In this document: positions 53,782-62,791 of the stretch, in pieces | Position numbering within the stretch: the stretch's first letter is position 1 | How the letters are laid out: the number at the start of each line of letters is the position of its first letter | Assembly (NCBI RefSeq): GCF_004331345.1 | Contig: NZ_SJJZ01000005.1 | Location: forward strand, 558,001-622,000 | Direction: 5' to 3' | DNA from: Kribbella soli | Lineage (GTDB): Bacteria; Actinomycetota; Actinomycetes; Propionibacteriales; Kribbellaceae | Length of the DNA stretch: 64,000 nt | Position numbers and translations under genes: made by a program | Notes under the pieces: model-generated | Database searches by the model: none | What the model was told of the DNA's origin: nothing | Seen by the model: the letters and a program-made list of their open reading frames with translations, nothing else

Positions 53782-54543
53782 GTGACGGAAACCCTGGGTA
53801 CCGAGACGAGTCCGGCCTCTTCGCCGTCCTCGCCCGCCTACCACCGCGTGCTGCTGAAGCTGTCGGGGGAGGTGTTCGGCGGCGGCAAGCTCGGCGTCGA
53901 CCCCGATGTGGTGAACTCGATCGCCAAGCAGATCGCGGACGTGGCGCGGTCGGGCGTGCAGGTCGCCGTCGTGGTCGGCGGCGGCAACTTCTTCCGCGGC
54001 GCCGAGCTCCAGCAGCGCGGCATGGAGCGGAACCGCGCCGACTACATGGGCATGCTCGGCACCGTGATGAACTGCCTGGCGCTGCAGGACTTCCTGGAGA
54101 AGCTCGGTATCGAGACGCGGGTGCAGACCGCGATCACGATGGGCCAGGTCGCCGAGCCGTACATCCCGCGCAAGGCTGAGCGGCACCTGGAGAAGGGCCG
54201 CGTGGTCATCTTCGGCGCCGGCTCCGGTATGCCGTACTTCTCCACCGACACGGTCGCCGCCCAGCGCGCGCTGGAGGTCGGCGCCGAGGCGCTGCTGATG
54301 GGCAAGCAGGGCGTGGACGGTGTCTACGACTCCGACCCGAAGAAGAACCCGGACGCGGTGAAGTTCGACCAGTTGTCGTACGACGACTTCCTGGCCCGCG
54401 GGCTCCGGGTCGCCGACGCGACCGCGATCAGCCTGGCCCGCGACAACGCGCTGCCGATCGTGATCTTCGGTCTCGAGGAGGGCAACATCGCCCGGGTGAT
54501 CCACGGCGAGAAGATCGGCACGGTCGTCTCCCAGGGGCAGTAA
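53782..54543 (+). CDS. pyrH: UMP kinase
   Basis: A 253-residue uridylate kinase that makes UDP. Amino acid kinase fold: [60 protein letters not shown] and [23 protein letters not shown] start with GAGGAGG upstream. N-terminal 20 residues are Ser/Pro-rich and not conserved. Gap of 142 bases to frr contains a duplicated 9-mer CCCGGCGTA. Confidence 0.96.
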   Translation: MTETLGTETSPASSPSSPAYHRVLLKLSGEVFGGGKLGVDPDVVNSIAKQIADVARSGVQVAVVVGGGNFFRGAELQQRGMERNRADYMGMLGTVMNCLALQDFLEKLGIETRVQTAITMGQVAEPYIPRKAERHLEKGRVVIFGAGSGMPYFSTDTVAAQRALEVGAEALLMGKQGVDGVYDSDPKKNPDAVKFDQLSYDDFLARGLRVADATAISLARDNALPIVIFGLEEGNIARVIHGEKIGTVVSQGQ

Positions 54544-54685
54544 CCCGGCGTACCCGGCGTATTCGGTACCGGCGTGTACGACTAGGATCGTCGAACACGG
54601 GTGGATGTCCGTTATCTGGTAGACCCGCGTTCGTAGGGTAGGAGTGTGGCCGCGCCGAGGTGGCCCAGAGGAAGCGAGGAATGTC

Positions 54686-55243
54686 GTGATCGACGAAGCT
54701 CTCCGCGATGCCGAGCAGAAGATGTCGAAGGCCGTGGAGGTTGCGAAGGACGACTTCGCCGCGATCCGCACCGGCCGGGCGCACCCGCAGATGTTCGCCG
54801 GCATTCTGGCCGACTACTACGGCAGCCCGACCCCGCTGCAGCAGCTGGCCGGTTTCCAGGTGCCGGAGCCCCGGACCGTGCTGATCTCGCCGTACGACAA
54901 GGGTGCGATGACGGCGATCGAGAAGGCGATCCGCGACTCGGACCTGGGTGTGAACCCGGGCAACGACGGCGCGGTGATCCGGGTCGTGATGCCGGCGCTG
55001 ACCGAGGAGCGCCGCAAGGAGTACATCAAGGTCGCGAAGACCAAGGCCGAGGAGGCCAAGGTCTCGGTCCGCAACATCCGCCGGCACGCCATGGACCAGG
55101 TGCACAAGACCGTCAAGGACGGTGACGCCGGCGAGGACGAGGGCAAGAGTGCTGAGAAGCGGCTCGACGGGTTGACGAAGAAGTTCGTCGACTCCATCGA
55201 CGACCTGCTCAAGCACAAGGAAGCCGAACTGCTCGAGGTGTGA
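54686..55243 (+). CDS. frr: ribosome recycling factor
   Basis: A 185-residue RRF, the family's usual length. Sequence: [40 protein letters not shown] and [23 protein letters not shown] start with GAGGAA seven bases upstream; a longer in-frame start at 54644 adds 14 non-conserved residues. Ends in TGATG overlap with cdsA. Confidence 0.96.
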   Translation: MIDEALRDAEQKMSKAVEVAKDDFAAIRTGRAHPQMFAGILADYYGSPTPLQQLAGFQVPEPRTVLISPYDKGAMTAIEKAIRDSDLGVNPGNDGAVIRVVMPALTEERRKEYIKVAKTKAEEAKVSVRNIRRHAMDQVHKTVKDGDAGEDEGKSAEKRLDGLTKKFVDSIDDLLKHKEAELLEV

Positions 55244-56091
55244 TGGGCGTCGACAGCACGCCCGCGCCGAGTCCCAGCCCGAGCCGTGCCGGGCGTAATT
55301 TGCCCGCGGCGATCGCGGTGGGAGTCGGGCTCGGCGCACTGATCCTCGGATCGCTGTACTGGCAGAAGGTCCTGTTCACCGTTCTGGTGCTGGCCGTCGT
55401 CCTGATTGCCGTCGACGAGATGATCAAGGCGCTGCGCACCGGCGGGGCGATGATCCCGCGGGTCCCGCTGTTCGTCGGTACGACGGCGATGCTGGTGGCG
55501 GCGTACTTCGGTGGACCGATGGCGCTGCTCGTCGCGCTCGGGATCACTGTGCTCGGGACGATCTTCTGGCGGATGCCGGGCGGGTCGATCGGGTTCGTCC
55601 GGGACGTGAGCGCCGGGGTGTTCCTGATCGGCTACGTGCCGCTGCTGGCCGGGTTCGCGATCCTGCTGGTCCAGCCGGATGCGGACGGCCCCGGGCGCGT
55701 GGTCACGTTCTTCGTGGTCGTAGTCGCCAGTGACGTCGGCGGTTACGCGGCCGGTGTGCTGTTCGGCAAGCACCCGATGGCGCCGACGATCAGCCCGAAG
55801 AAGTCCTGGGAGGGCTTCGCCGGTTCGACGCTCGCGTGCATCGGCGCCGGTATCGCCTCGGTCGTCTTCCTGCTGGACGGCGACTGGTGGGTCGGAGCGA
55901 TCGTGGGCGCTGTCGCCGTCCTGACGGCGACGGTCGGTGACCTCGGCGAGTCGATGATCAAGCGCGACCTGGGGATCAAGGACATGTCGAACCTGCTGCC
56001 CGGTCACGGCGGCGTGATGGACCGGCTGGACTCGCTCCTCGCGACCGCGCCGGTCGTCTGGCTCCTCCTGCACCTGCTGGTGAAGGCATGA
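55243..56091 (+). CDS. cdsA: phosphatidate cytidylyltransferase
   Basis: A 282-residue membrane enzyme making CDP-diacylglycerol for phospholipid synthesis. About eight membrane segments, and the signature near the C terminus SMIKRDLGIKDMSNLLPGHG followed by GVMDRLDSLLAT. The N terminus is Ser/Pro-rich. Starts on an ATG that overlaps frr's stop and ends overlapping the acetyltransferase gene (ATGA). Confidence 0.95.
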   Translation: MGVDSTPAPSPSPSRAGRNLPAAIAVGVGLGALILGSLYWQKVLFTVLVLAVVLIAVDEMIKALRTGGAMIPRVPLFVGTTAMLVAAYFGGPMALLVALGITVLGTIFWRMPGGSIGFVRDVSAGVFLIGYVPLLAGFAILLVQPDADGPGRVVTFFVVVVASDVGGYAAGVLFGKHPMAPTISPKKSWEGFAGSTLACIGAGIASVVFLLDGDWWVGAIVGAVAVLTATVGDLGESMIKRDLGIKDMSNLLPGHGGVMDRLDSLLATAPVVWLLLHLLVKA

Positions 56092-56678
56092 CGGTCGCAC
56101 CGGACGGACGCTCCCTGGTCGGCGACGTCGTACGCCTGGACCGGTTGCAGGAGTCCGACATCGACGAGTTGTACGCCGCGATCGCCAACGAGCAGGTGTA
56201 CGTGGGCGGCTTCGGCGGCGGTCTCGCCGCGATGCCGGCCAGCGCTGAGGACATGCGCGCGAAGTGGATCCCGGCCGCGGCCAAGCGGTTCGCGTACATC
56301 GTCCGCTTGGTTGCCGATGGCACCGTCGTCGGTACGTCGAGCCTCGCCGACGTCGACGTGGCGAACGAGCGGATCCACCTCGGCTACACCGGCTACGCGC
56401 CGGCCGTCTGGGGGACCGCAGTCAACCCGGCGGCCAAGCTGCTGCTGCTCGAGCACGCCTTCGAGGACTGTGGATTCGGGCGCGTGAAGATCCAGACCGG
56501 CTCGAAGAACACTCGGTCGCAGGCGGCGATCGCGAAGCTCGGAGCGACCCGCGAGGGCGTGCTGCGGCGGCACATGCGCACGGCCGACGGCTCGTTCCGG
56601 GACACGGTGGTGTTCTCGATCCTGGCCGACGAGTGGCCGGATGTGCGGAAGCGGCTCGAGGACCGGATCAACCGGTGA
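56088..56678 (+). CDS. GNAT-family N-acetyltransferase (RimJ/RimL type)
   Basis: A 196-residue GNAT enzyme: VVRLDRLQESDIDELYAAIA, VGTSSLADVDVANERIHLGY, then AKLLLLEHAFEDCGFGRVKI, QTGSKNTRSQAAIAKLGATR and GVLRRHMRTADGSFRDTVVF. This is the pattern of RimJ/L acetyltransferases acting on protein N termini or small molecules. Co-translated with cdsA (ATGA). Overlaps the convergent oxidoreductase by 11 bases. Confidence 0.9.
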   Translation: MTVAPDGRSLVGDVVRLDRLQESDIDELYAAIANEQVYVGGFGGGLAAMPASAEDMRAKWIPAAAKRFAYIVRLVADGTVVGTSSLADVDVANERIHLGYTGYAPAVWGTAVNPAAKLLLLEHAFEDCGFGRVKIQTGSKNTRSQAAIAKLGATREGVLRRHMRTADGSFRDTVVFSILADEWPDVRKRLEDRINR

Positions 56679-57633
56679 GCTTCGCCAGCGCCGCGTAGGT
56701 CGCCAGCAGCGCGGCGCGGTCGTAGGTGTTCGTGGTGATCAGCAGTTCGTCGGCAGCGGTACGGCGTACCAGATCGTTCAGCGCCTCGTCGACGTCGGCG
56801 GGCGTGCCGTAGATCTGACCGCGGAGCGCGTTCTCGAAGAATTCCTGCTCGCGCGCGGTCATTTCGTCCGGTACGTCGGGCTGCAGCGGAGGGAACACGC
56901 CACGGGTACGTGAGTACGCGCTGGCCCATGCCTCCGGCAACAAGAGCTCTCGCGCTGCCTCGGTGGAGTCGGCTACCGCAGCGGTGACCGCGAGGATGAC
57001 GTACGGCTCCGACGCCCAGGCGGACGGCCGGAAGGTCCTCCGGTAATCCTCGAGCAGGTCGGCCGAGTCCGAGCGAGCGGCCAGCACCACGGGGAGTCCC
57101 AGCGACGCCGCGATCGTCGCACCTTCGCCGACGGCGAGAACGAACGGCGGGATGCGCAGTCCCTCACCCGGTCGCGCATGAACCTGGTCATTCGACGTAC
57201 CGGCGAGGTACCCGAGGAGCTCGCGGACCTGCGCGGTGAAGTCGTCCGCCGCGTCCTTCTCGACACCAAGAGCCCGCCGTACGCCGTTGGTGAAGCCGAC
57301 CGAGCGGCCGAGGCCCATGTCGATCCGGCCCGGGTACAGCGACTCCAGTACGCCGAACTGCTCCGCCACGACCAGGGGCTTGTGGTTCGGCAGCATCACT
57401 CCGCCCGTGCCGACGCGGATCCGATCCGTGCGAGCGGCAACAGCCGCAGCGAGCACTGTCGGCGCAGAGCCGACCACCCCTGGCACGCTGTGGTGCTCCG
57501 ACACCCAGAAACGCTTGTAGCCAAGCTCTTCCACCTGCTGCGCCATCTCCACGGTCGCGCGCAGTGTCTCCGCCTCTGACTCGCCTACTCGAGTCCGGGA
57601 GCGGTCCAGGACTGACAGCGGGACGGAAAGCAT
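56668..57633 (-). CDS. LLM-class flavin-dependent oxidoreductase (MsnO8-like)
   Basis: A 321-residue bacterial-luciferase-like monooxygenase: SVPLSVLDRSRTRVGESEAE, ELGYKRFWVSEHHSVPGVVG, GGVMLPNHKPLVVAEQFGVL and RIDMGLGRSVGFTNGVRRAL. These features match the alkanal-monooxygenase-like subgroup seen in many actinobacteria. Flavin supplied by a separate reductase. It lies downstream of the MarR gene on the same strand and may be its target. Confidence 0.9.
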   Translation of the reverse strand: MLSVPLSVLDRSRTRVGESEAETLRATVEMAQQVEELGYKRFWVSEHHSVPGVVGSAPTVLAAAVAARTDRIRVGTGGVMLPNHKPLVVAEQFGVLESLYPGRIDMGLGRSVGFTNGVRRALGVEKDAADDFTAQVRELLGYLAGTSNDQVHARPGEGLRIPPFVLAVGEGATIAASLGLPVVLAARSDSADLLEDYRRTFRPSAWASEPYVILAVTAAVADSTEAARELLLPEAWASAYSRTRGVFPPLQPDVPDEMTAREQEFFENALRGQIYGTPADVDEALNDLVRRTAADELLITTNTYDRAALLATYAALAKLTG

Positions 57634-57661
57634 GCAGAGTCCAACCTGTCCGCCGGAGCGC

Positions 57662-58066
57662 TCATTCCCCGAGCAGCAACCTCAGGTCGTCGCGGAAACG
57701 GTCCGCGGAGGACAGGGGAGCGAGGAACTCCCGCTCCACCTCCAACCGGATCCGCTCCGCGGTCTCGAATGTGGACTCGCCCAGCGACGTCAGTACGACG
57801 ACGTTCCGCCGCCGATCCTCCGGGCTGCGCCGGCGTTCGACGAAGCCGCGTTCCTCGAGCCCGTCCAGCAGATCGCCGATCGACGTCCGGTCCACCCGCA
57901 GCCGCGCGGCGACCTCGAGCTGCGACAGCGGCTCACCGGACACGATCGCCGCCAGCACCGCCAGGTCACGCCCGTTCAGGCCGTGCGGCGCCAACGCTGA
58001 CGTCTGCGCTTCGGTGAGCTGCGCGAGGACGTGTTTGAGCAGGTACCCCAGCCGGTCGGACGCCAT
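57662..58066 (-). CDS. MarR-family transcriptional regulator
   Basis: A 134-residue regulator. Winged HTH: GLNGRDLAVLAAIVSGEPLS, QLEVAARLRVDRTSIGDLLD, GLEERGFVERRRSPEDRRRN and VVVLTSLGES. The ATG at 58066 leaves the operator upstream; an in-frame ATG at 58111 would lie inside the operator. Divergent from a flavin oxidoreductase (58129), with paired palindromes between; MarR control of both neighbours is likely. Confidence 0.9.
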   Translation of the reverse strand: MASDRLGYLLKHVLAQLTEAQTSALAPHGLNGRDLAVLAAIVSGEPLSQLEVAARLRVDRTSIGDLLDGLEERGFVERRRSPEDRRRNVVVLTSLGESTFETAERIRLEVEREFLAPLSSADRFRDDLRLLLGE

Positions 58067-58087
58067 ACCGTCAAATCTACCGGGCAA

Positions 58088-58129
58088 CTGATCGTCAGGA
58101 ATGCTGATCATCAGTTACCCTGACGATTA
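58088..58129. promoter_or_regulatory. MarR operator region
   Basis: CTGATCGTCAG (58088-58098) and CTGATCATCAG (58104-58114) are near-identical, nearly palindromic boxes 16 bases apart, and CCCTGACGATTA (58118-58129) is an inverse copy of the first. The set fills the gap before the divergent oxidoreductase. Confidence 0.6.
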
Positions 58130-59025
58130 TGGAACCGACCTTCGGTCTGAAGACCACCCCGATGCACGTCCCGTACGCCGATATCCGCCGTGTCTGGCTC
58201 GAGGCCGACGAGGTGCCGCAGATCCGCGACGCCTGGCTCTGGGACCACTTCCTCCCGCTCGCCGGTCCGAAGGTCGGCGACGTACTCGAGGGCTGGACCC
58301 TGCTGACCGCGCTCGCCGCGCAAACCACGAGGCTTCGTCTCGGCCTGCTCGTCACCAGCAACCGGATCCGCCCGCCGGCCGTGCTCGGCAAGATCGCCAG
58401 CACGCTGGACGTGATCTCCGGCGGCCGGCTGATCATGGGCCTCGGCGCCGGAGGCACCCACCAACCGGCCGGTCTGAGCGGCATCCCGGGCCCGAATCCG
58501 GCGATCGAGGAGTACGCCGCCTATGGGCTGACGCTCGTGCCGCCGGGTGAAGGGGTCGACCGCCTGCGCGAAACGATCGAGATCCTGCGCCGGATGTGGA
58601 CGGAGGACGAGTTCGACTTCCACGGCCGGTACAACACGCTCGAGCGGACCCGCAATGCGCCGAAACCGGTTCAAAAAGGTGGCCCGCCGCTGCTGATCGG
58701 CGGCTGGGGCAACCGCATGCTGCGGCTCGTCGCGGAGCACGCCGACACCTGGAACATCAGCGGCCCGCCGCACGTCGACTTCGACACCCTCGCCGATCGG
58801 GTACGCCGCTTGGACGCGGAATGCGAGCGGCTCGGACGCGATCCGTCGACGCTCAGCCGCTCGCTGCAGCAGATCGTCTCGTACGACGACCCGGCCGAGA
58901 CCCGGGCGATCGTACGAAAAGCCGTTGAACTCGGCTTCGACCACATCGTGCTCTCGCTGCCTCGCCCGTACCCGGAGCGGGCTGTGCGCTGGCTGGTCCG
59001 CGAAATCATCGACCCTTTCCACTGA
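58129..59025 (+). CDS. LLM-class F420/FMN-dependent oxidoreductase
   Basis: A 298-residue LLM oxidoreductase: GWTLLTALAAQTTRLRLGLL, VTSNRIRPPAVLGKIASTLD, VISGGRLIMGLGAGGTHQPA, then PVQKGGPPLLIGGWGNRMLR and LVAEHADTWNISGPPHVDFD. The last parts are typical of the F420-using branch, so F420 is the likelier cofactor. Directly under the MarR operator. Substrate unknown. Confidence 0.88.
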   Translation: MEPTFGLKTTPMHVPYADIRRVWLEADEVPQIRDAWLWDHFLPLAGPKVGDVLEGWTLLTALAAQTTRLRLGLLVTSNRIRPPAVLGKIASTLDVISGGRLIMGLGAGGTHQPAGLSGIPGPNPAIEEYAAYGLTLVPPGEGVDRLRETIEILRRMWTEDEFDFHGRYNTLERTRNAPKPVQKGGPPLLIGGWGNRMLRLVAEHADTWNISGPPHVDFDTLADRVRRLDAECERLGRDPSTLSRSLQQIVSYDDPAETRAIVRKAVELGFDHIVLSLPRPYPERAVRWLVREIIDPFH

Positions 59026-59122
59026 GATGGAAACGAGTGGTGATTTTTTCACCGCAGAGCAACGCGTTGTGTCAGGATCAAACACAGGACGATCCGCCCC
59101 GGTCGTCCAGTGAGGAGCTGAC

Positions 59123-59812
59123 ATGACCCCCACGACGAAGTTCAAGGCCGCCCTCGGCGGTCTCGCCCTGATCGCTGCCGCGGCCGTGCCTCTGGCTGCC
59201 GCACCGACTGCCACCGGCGCCGCCGCGCCGGCCACACACACCGTCTCGGCTGAAGCGGTAGCGGCGGCCAAGCCGGTCCCGAAGCTCGGCTACTCGACGC
59301 AGACCGTCAAGACGCTGAACATCGACTTCCAGTACCAGCAGACCGGCTACTGGTGTGGCCCGGCCGCGACCCGGATCGCGCTCTCGGCCCGGATCTCGCC
59401 GCCGAGCCAGCAGCAACTGGCCAACGAGTTGCCGACCACAACCAACGGCACCGATTGGATCGGCCAGGTCACCCCGGTGCTCAACAACCACCTCGGCACC
59501 GGCTGGTACGAGACCAAGGAGATGCCGAACGACCCGCCCACCCAGGCGCAGCGCGATCTGCTCTGGCGGGACGTCGTCCTCGACATCGACAACAACTACC
59601 CGATCGTCGCCAACATCGTCGCCCCGGCCAGCAACCACCCGCCGGGCTACCCGAACTACACGATCTACCACTACTTCACGGTGATCGGGTACGACGACAG
59701 CGACCAGACCGTCCTGATCGCCGACCCGGCCGGCTTCGCCCCGACCGCGACGTACTGGCTGACCTTCAACCAACTAGCCACCCTCATCCCGCCGAAGGGC
59801 TACTCGGCCTGA
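59123..59812 (+). CDS. secreted C39-like peptidase
   Basis: A 229-residue exported protein. Signal peptide (FKAALGGLALIAAAAVPLAA), a linker, then a papain-like C39 fold: catalytic Cys C78 in TGYWCGPAATRI, His in TIYHYFTVIGYDD, and Asp in LIADPAGFAP. In this group many members are inactive or unusual peptidases. The start has GAGGAG some 12 bases upstream. Two hairpins follow. Confidence 0.85.
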   Translation: MTPTTKFKAALGGLALIAAAAVPLAAAPTATGAAAPATHTVSAEAVAAAKPVPKLGYSTQTVKTLNIDFQYQQTGYWCGPAATRIALSARISPPSQQQLANELPTTTNGTDWIGQVTPVLNNHLGTGWYETKEMPNDPPTQAQRDLLWRDVVLDIDNNYPIVANIVAPASNHPPGYPNYTIYHYFTVIGYDDSDQTVLIADPAGFAPTATYWLTFNQLATLIPPKGYSA

Positions 59813-59820
59813 CCGCAGGA

Positions 59821-59907
59821 CCTAGGAGGGTTTCTGGCGCGTATATGCAGCAAAAGCCTCCTAGGGCGGCTGGAGAACTCTCCCTGAACCGGTTCGGGGA
59901 GAGTTCT
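59821..59907 (+). terminator. two strong hairpins after the C39 gene
   Basis: CCTAGGAGG (59821-59829) pairs with CCTCCTAGG (59857-59865), and AGAACTCTCCC (59874-59884) pairs with GGGAGAGTTCT (59897-59907) around a GAACCGGTTC core. They separate the C39 gene from the next promoter and probably terminate transcription. Confidence 0.65.
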
Positions 59908-59929
59908 GCCGGACCGGGATACTGTGCAC

Positions 59930-60247
59930 GTGGCCAGAGAACCGCGGTTGGAGATCGAGTACTGCACGCAGTGCCGGTGGTTGATGCGGGCGGCGTGGAC
60001 CGCCCAGGAGCTGCTGACCACCTTCCCGAAGGAGCTGGGGGAGGTGGCACTCGTTCCCGGGACCGGGGGAGTGTTCGACGTCAGCCTGGACGGAGAGCTG
60101 TTGTGGTCACGGAAGGTGGAGGGCGGATTCGCCGAGATCCCGGTGCTGAAGCAGATGGTCCGCGACCGGATCGCGCCGGACCGCAAGCTCGGCCACTCGG
60201 ACCGCAAGGAGAGTGATCCGCAGCACGCCGGGGATGTGAATTTGTGA
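59930..60247 (+). CDS. SelT/SelW/SelH-like thioredoxin-fold protein
   Basis: A 105-residue protein with the Rdx fold: EIEYCTQCRWLMRAAWTAQE, then GVFDVSLDGELLWSRKVEGG, FAEIPVLKQMVRDRIAP. The CxxC pair (CTQC) replaces the CxxU of eukaryotic selenoproteins W and H. GTG start; there is little leader sequence, so it may be leaderless. Redox role is inferred from the family. Confidence 0.8.
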   Translation: MAREPRLEIEYCTQCRWLMRAAWTAQELLTTFPKELGEVALVPGTGGVFDVSLDGELLWSRKVEGGFAEIPVLKQMVRDRIAPDRKLGHSDRKESDPQHAGDVNL

Positions 60248-60280
60248 ACCGCCGTACCGGCGGGCGACAATAGGTCGGTT

Positions 60281-61402
60281 ATGTCTACTTCCCTTCCCCT
60301 TGTGTTCGATGAGCCGCGCCGTGCCAAGAAGCCGCCGCGGCACCTGGCCGATCTCACCGGGGAGGAACGGCGTACGGCGGTCGAGGCGCTGGGCGAGCCC
60401 GCGTTCCGGGCCAAGCAGCTGTCCAACCACTACTTCTCCCGGCTGGTGTCCGACCCGGCCGAGATGACCGACCTGCCGGCCGCGACCCGCGACAAGCTCG
60501 TCGCGGACCTGATGCCGCCGCTGCTGACGCGCGTCCGCGACCTGGAGTGCGACAACGGCGAGACCCGCAAGACGCTGTGGAAGCTGCTCGACGGCTCGCT
60601 CGTCGAGTCGGTCCTGATGCGGTACCCGGGCCGCGTGACGATGTGCGTGTCCTCCCAGGCCGGCTGTGGGATGGCGTGCCCGTTCTGCGCGACCGGACAG
60701 GGCGGCCTGACGCGGAACATGACGACCGCGGAGATCGTCGAGCAGGTCGTCGACGGTGCGCGGGCGCTCGCGCGCGGCGAGGTCGCCGGCGGACCGGGCC
60801 GCGTCTCGAACATCGTGTTCATGGGCATGGGCGAGCCGATGGCGAACTACAAGGCCGTCATGGGCGCCGTCCGGCGGTTCACGGATCCGTCGCCGGAAGG
60901 TCTCGGGATCTCGGCGCGTGGTGTGACCGTGTCGACGGTCGGTCTCGTGCCGCGGATCAACCAGCTGGCGACCGAGGGGATCCCGGTCACGCTCGCGCTG
61001 TCGCTGCACGCACCGGACGACGAGCTGCGGGACGAACTGGTCCCGATCAACAACCGCTGGAAGGTCGACGAGGTACTGGACGCGGCCTGGGGCTACGCGC
61101 AGCAGACCAAGCGGCGGGTCTCGATCGAGTACGCGATGATCCGCGACATCAACGACCACGCGTGGCGGGCCGACCTGCTCGCCGAGAAGCTGAACGCGCG
61201 CGGCGACTGGGGCTGGGTGCACGTCAACCTGATCCCGCTGAACCCGACGCCGGGCTCGAAGTGGACGGCGTCCGACCCGGCCGACGAGCGCGAGTTCGTC
61301 CGCCGTCTCGAAGCCGGCGGGATCCCGGTCACGGTCCGCGACACCCGCGGTCAGGAGATCGACGGCGCCTGCGGGCAGCTGGCCGCCGCGAGCAAGTCCT
61401 GA
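60281..61402 (+). CDS. rlmN: dual-specificity RNA methyltransferase RlmN
   Basis: A 373-residue radical SAM enzyme that methylates A2503 of 23S rRNA and A37 of tRNAs. The radical SAM cluster is C129-x3-C133-x2-C136 in [14 protein letters not shown]; the last conserved Cys is in [10 protein letters not shown]-terminal helical part [20 protein letters not shown]. Conserved near cdsA in actinobacteria; here 4 kb of accessory genes intervene. Overlaps the DivIVA-like gene by one base. Confidence 0.96.
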   Translation: MSTSLPLVFDEPRRAKKPPRHLADLTGEERRTAVEALGEPAFRAKQLSNHYFSRLVSDPAEMTDLPAATRDKLVADLMPPLLTRVRDLECDNGETRKTLWKLLDGSLVESVLMRYPGRVTMCVSSQAGCGMACPFCATGQGGLTRNMTTAEIVEQVVDGARALARGEVAGGPGRVSNIVFMGMGEPMANYKAVMGAVRRFTDPSPEGLGISARGVTVSTVGLVPRINQLATEGIPVTLALSLHAPDDELRDELVPINNRWKVDEVLDAAWGYAQQTKRRVSIEYAMIRDINDHAWRADLLAEKLNARGDWGWVHVNLIPLNPTPGSKWTASDPADEREFVRRLEAGGIPVTVRDTRGQEIDGACGQLAAASKS

Positions 61403-61917
61403 TGCTGAAGCCCGCGTTCAGCGTGCGCCGGCTTGGGCAGCGCTACGACCGTGGCGAGGTCGACGCGTTGGTCGACCGCATCATCGCCGCGGCCGAACAC
61501 CGGCCGGTCGGTCCGGACGTCACCGTCGACGACCTCCGCAACGCCGCGTTCCGTACGCCGCTACTCGGCCCGGGGTACTCGGCCGAGGAGGTCGACAACT
61601 TCCTCGCGGAGGCAGAACGCTGGCTGCCCGGCGGTCAGGCCGCCCAAGGCGCCGGTACGTCGGCTGCCACGCCGGCTCCGGGAGTCCAGCCCGCGCCCCT
61701 GTTCAACACGGTCCGGCTGCGTGAGGGATACGCGACCGCGGAGGTGGACGAGTTCGTCGAACGGGTGATGGCGACGGTGAACGGGCTTCCCGTGAGTCGC
61801 CCGGTGACCGCCAAGGAGATCCGCGGCATCCAGTTCAGCTCCGTCCGCCTCACCGAGGGCTACGACATCGAAGACGTAGACCTGTTCCTCGACACCGCCG
61901 AGGGTTGGCTCAGCTAG
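61402..61917 (+). CDS. protein with four DivIVA-type motifs
   Basis: A 171-residue protein built from four copies of the short DivIVA membrane-targeting motif: FSVRRLGQRYDRGEVDALVD (about 6-25), FRTPLLGPGYSAEEVDNFLA (about 50-69), FNTVRLREGYATAEVDEFVE (about 101-120) and FSSVRLTEGYDIEDVDLFLD (about 145-164). Ordinary DivIVA/Wag31 has one such motif plus a long coiled coil; this protein has no coiled coil. It follows rlmN with a TGATG overlap. Binding to curved membrane is inferred. Confidence 0.85.
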   Translation: MLKPAFSVRRLGQRYDRGEVDALVDRIIAAAEHRPVGPDVTVDDLRNAAFRTPLLGPGYSAEEVDNFLAEAERWLPGGQAAQGAGTSAATPAPGVQPAPLFNTVRLREGYATAEVDEFVERVMATVNGLPVSRPVTAKEIRGIQFSSVRLTEGYDIEDVDLFLDTAEGWLS

Positions 61918-61933
61918 CGAATGGGATGATCGG

Positions 61934-62788
61934 GTGGTGAAGATCCTCTCGATTCAGTCGGCGGTTGCGTTCGGGCATGTGGGTAACTCGGCAGCTGTGT
62001 TTCCGCTCCAGCGCATCGGTGTGGAGGTGCTGCCGGTGTACACGGTGAACTTCTCGAACCACACCGGCTACGGGGCGTGGCGTGGGCCCATGATCAGCCC
62101 GGACGACGTACGAGAGGTTCTGCTGGGGATCGAGGACCGCGGAGTCCTGCCGCAGATCGACGTGGTGCTCTCGGGCTACCAGGGCGGCGAGGGGATCGCT
62201 GACGTCATCCTGGAGACGGTGGAGCGGGTGAAGGCAGCCAATCCTGAGGCGGTCTACTCCTGCGACCCGGTGATGGGCAACGCGAAGTCCGGGTGCTTCG
62301 TCGCTCCCGCCATCCCGGTGCTGCTGCGCGATCGGGTGGTTCCGGCAGCCGACATCATCACGCCCAACCAGTTCGAGCTGGGCTTCCTGACCGGCACCGA
62401 GCCGGACACGCTCGAGTCCACGCTGGCTTCGGTGGAGCTGGTCCGCGTGACCGGACCGCGCACGGTGCTCGTCACCAGCGTCGAGCGCCCCGATCGCGAG
62501 GACGGCACGATCGAGATGCTGGCCGTCGACGACAGCGGCGCGTGGCTCGTGCAGACGCCGTACATCCCGATGAAGGCGAACGGCTCGGGTGACGTGACGG
62601 CCGCGCTCTTCACGGCGCACTACCGCCGTACGGGTGATCTCGCGGAGGCGCTCGCGCGCACGACCTCGAGCGTCTTCGATCTGCTCACGCGCACCCACGA
62701 GTCGGGAGAGCGCGAGTTGCAGCTCGTCGAATCACAGGACGCCTACGCCAACCCGTCGATGCAGTTCAAGCCACACCAGGTCGCCTGA
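61934..62788 (+). CDS. pdxY: pyridoxal kinase PdxY
   Basis: A 284-residue pyridoxal kinase that makes pyridoxal phosphate. Family stretches: VKILSIQSAVAFGHVGNSAA, VNFSNHTGYGAWRGPMISPD, VYSCDPVMGNAKSGCFVAPA, IITPNQFELGFLTGTEPDTL, and the catalytic Asp in KANGSGDVTAALFTAHY. The GTG at 61934 is the start, with a second GTG beside it. No PLP-synthesis genes nearby. Confidence 0.94.
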   Translation: MVKILSIQSAVAFGHVGNSAAVFPLQRIGVEVLPVYTVNFSNHTGYGAWRGPMISPDDVREVLLGIEDRGVLPQIDVVLSGYQGGEGIADVILETVERVKAANPEAVYSCDPVMGNAKSGCFVAPAIPVLLRDRVVPAADIITPNQFELGFLTGTEPDTLESTLASVELVRVTGPRTVLVTSVERPDREDGTIEMLAVDDSGAWLVQTPYIPMKANGSGDVTAALFTAHYRRTGDLAEALARTTSSVFDLLTRTHESGERELQLVESQDAYANPSMQFKPHQVA

Positions 62789-62791
62789 CGC

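Noticed and set aside
54544-54600. CCCGGCGTA direct duplication after pyrH as a regulatory site
   Set aside because: Only two copies of a common GC-rich 9-mer beside the stop codon; not enough to call an element.
51613-54804. 1063-codon open frame on the minus strand spanning rpsB, tsf and pyrH
   Set aside because: Exists only because the opposite strand carries highly biased coding sequence; it covers three certain genes in antisense.
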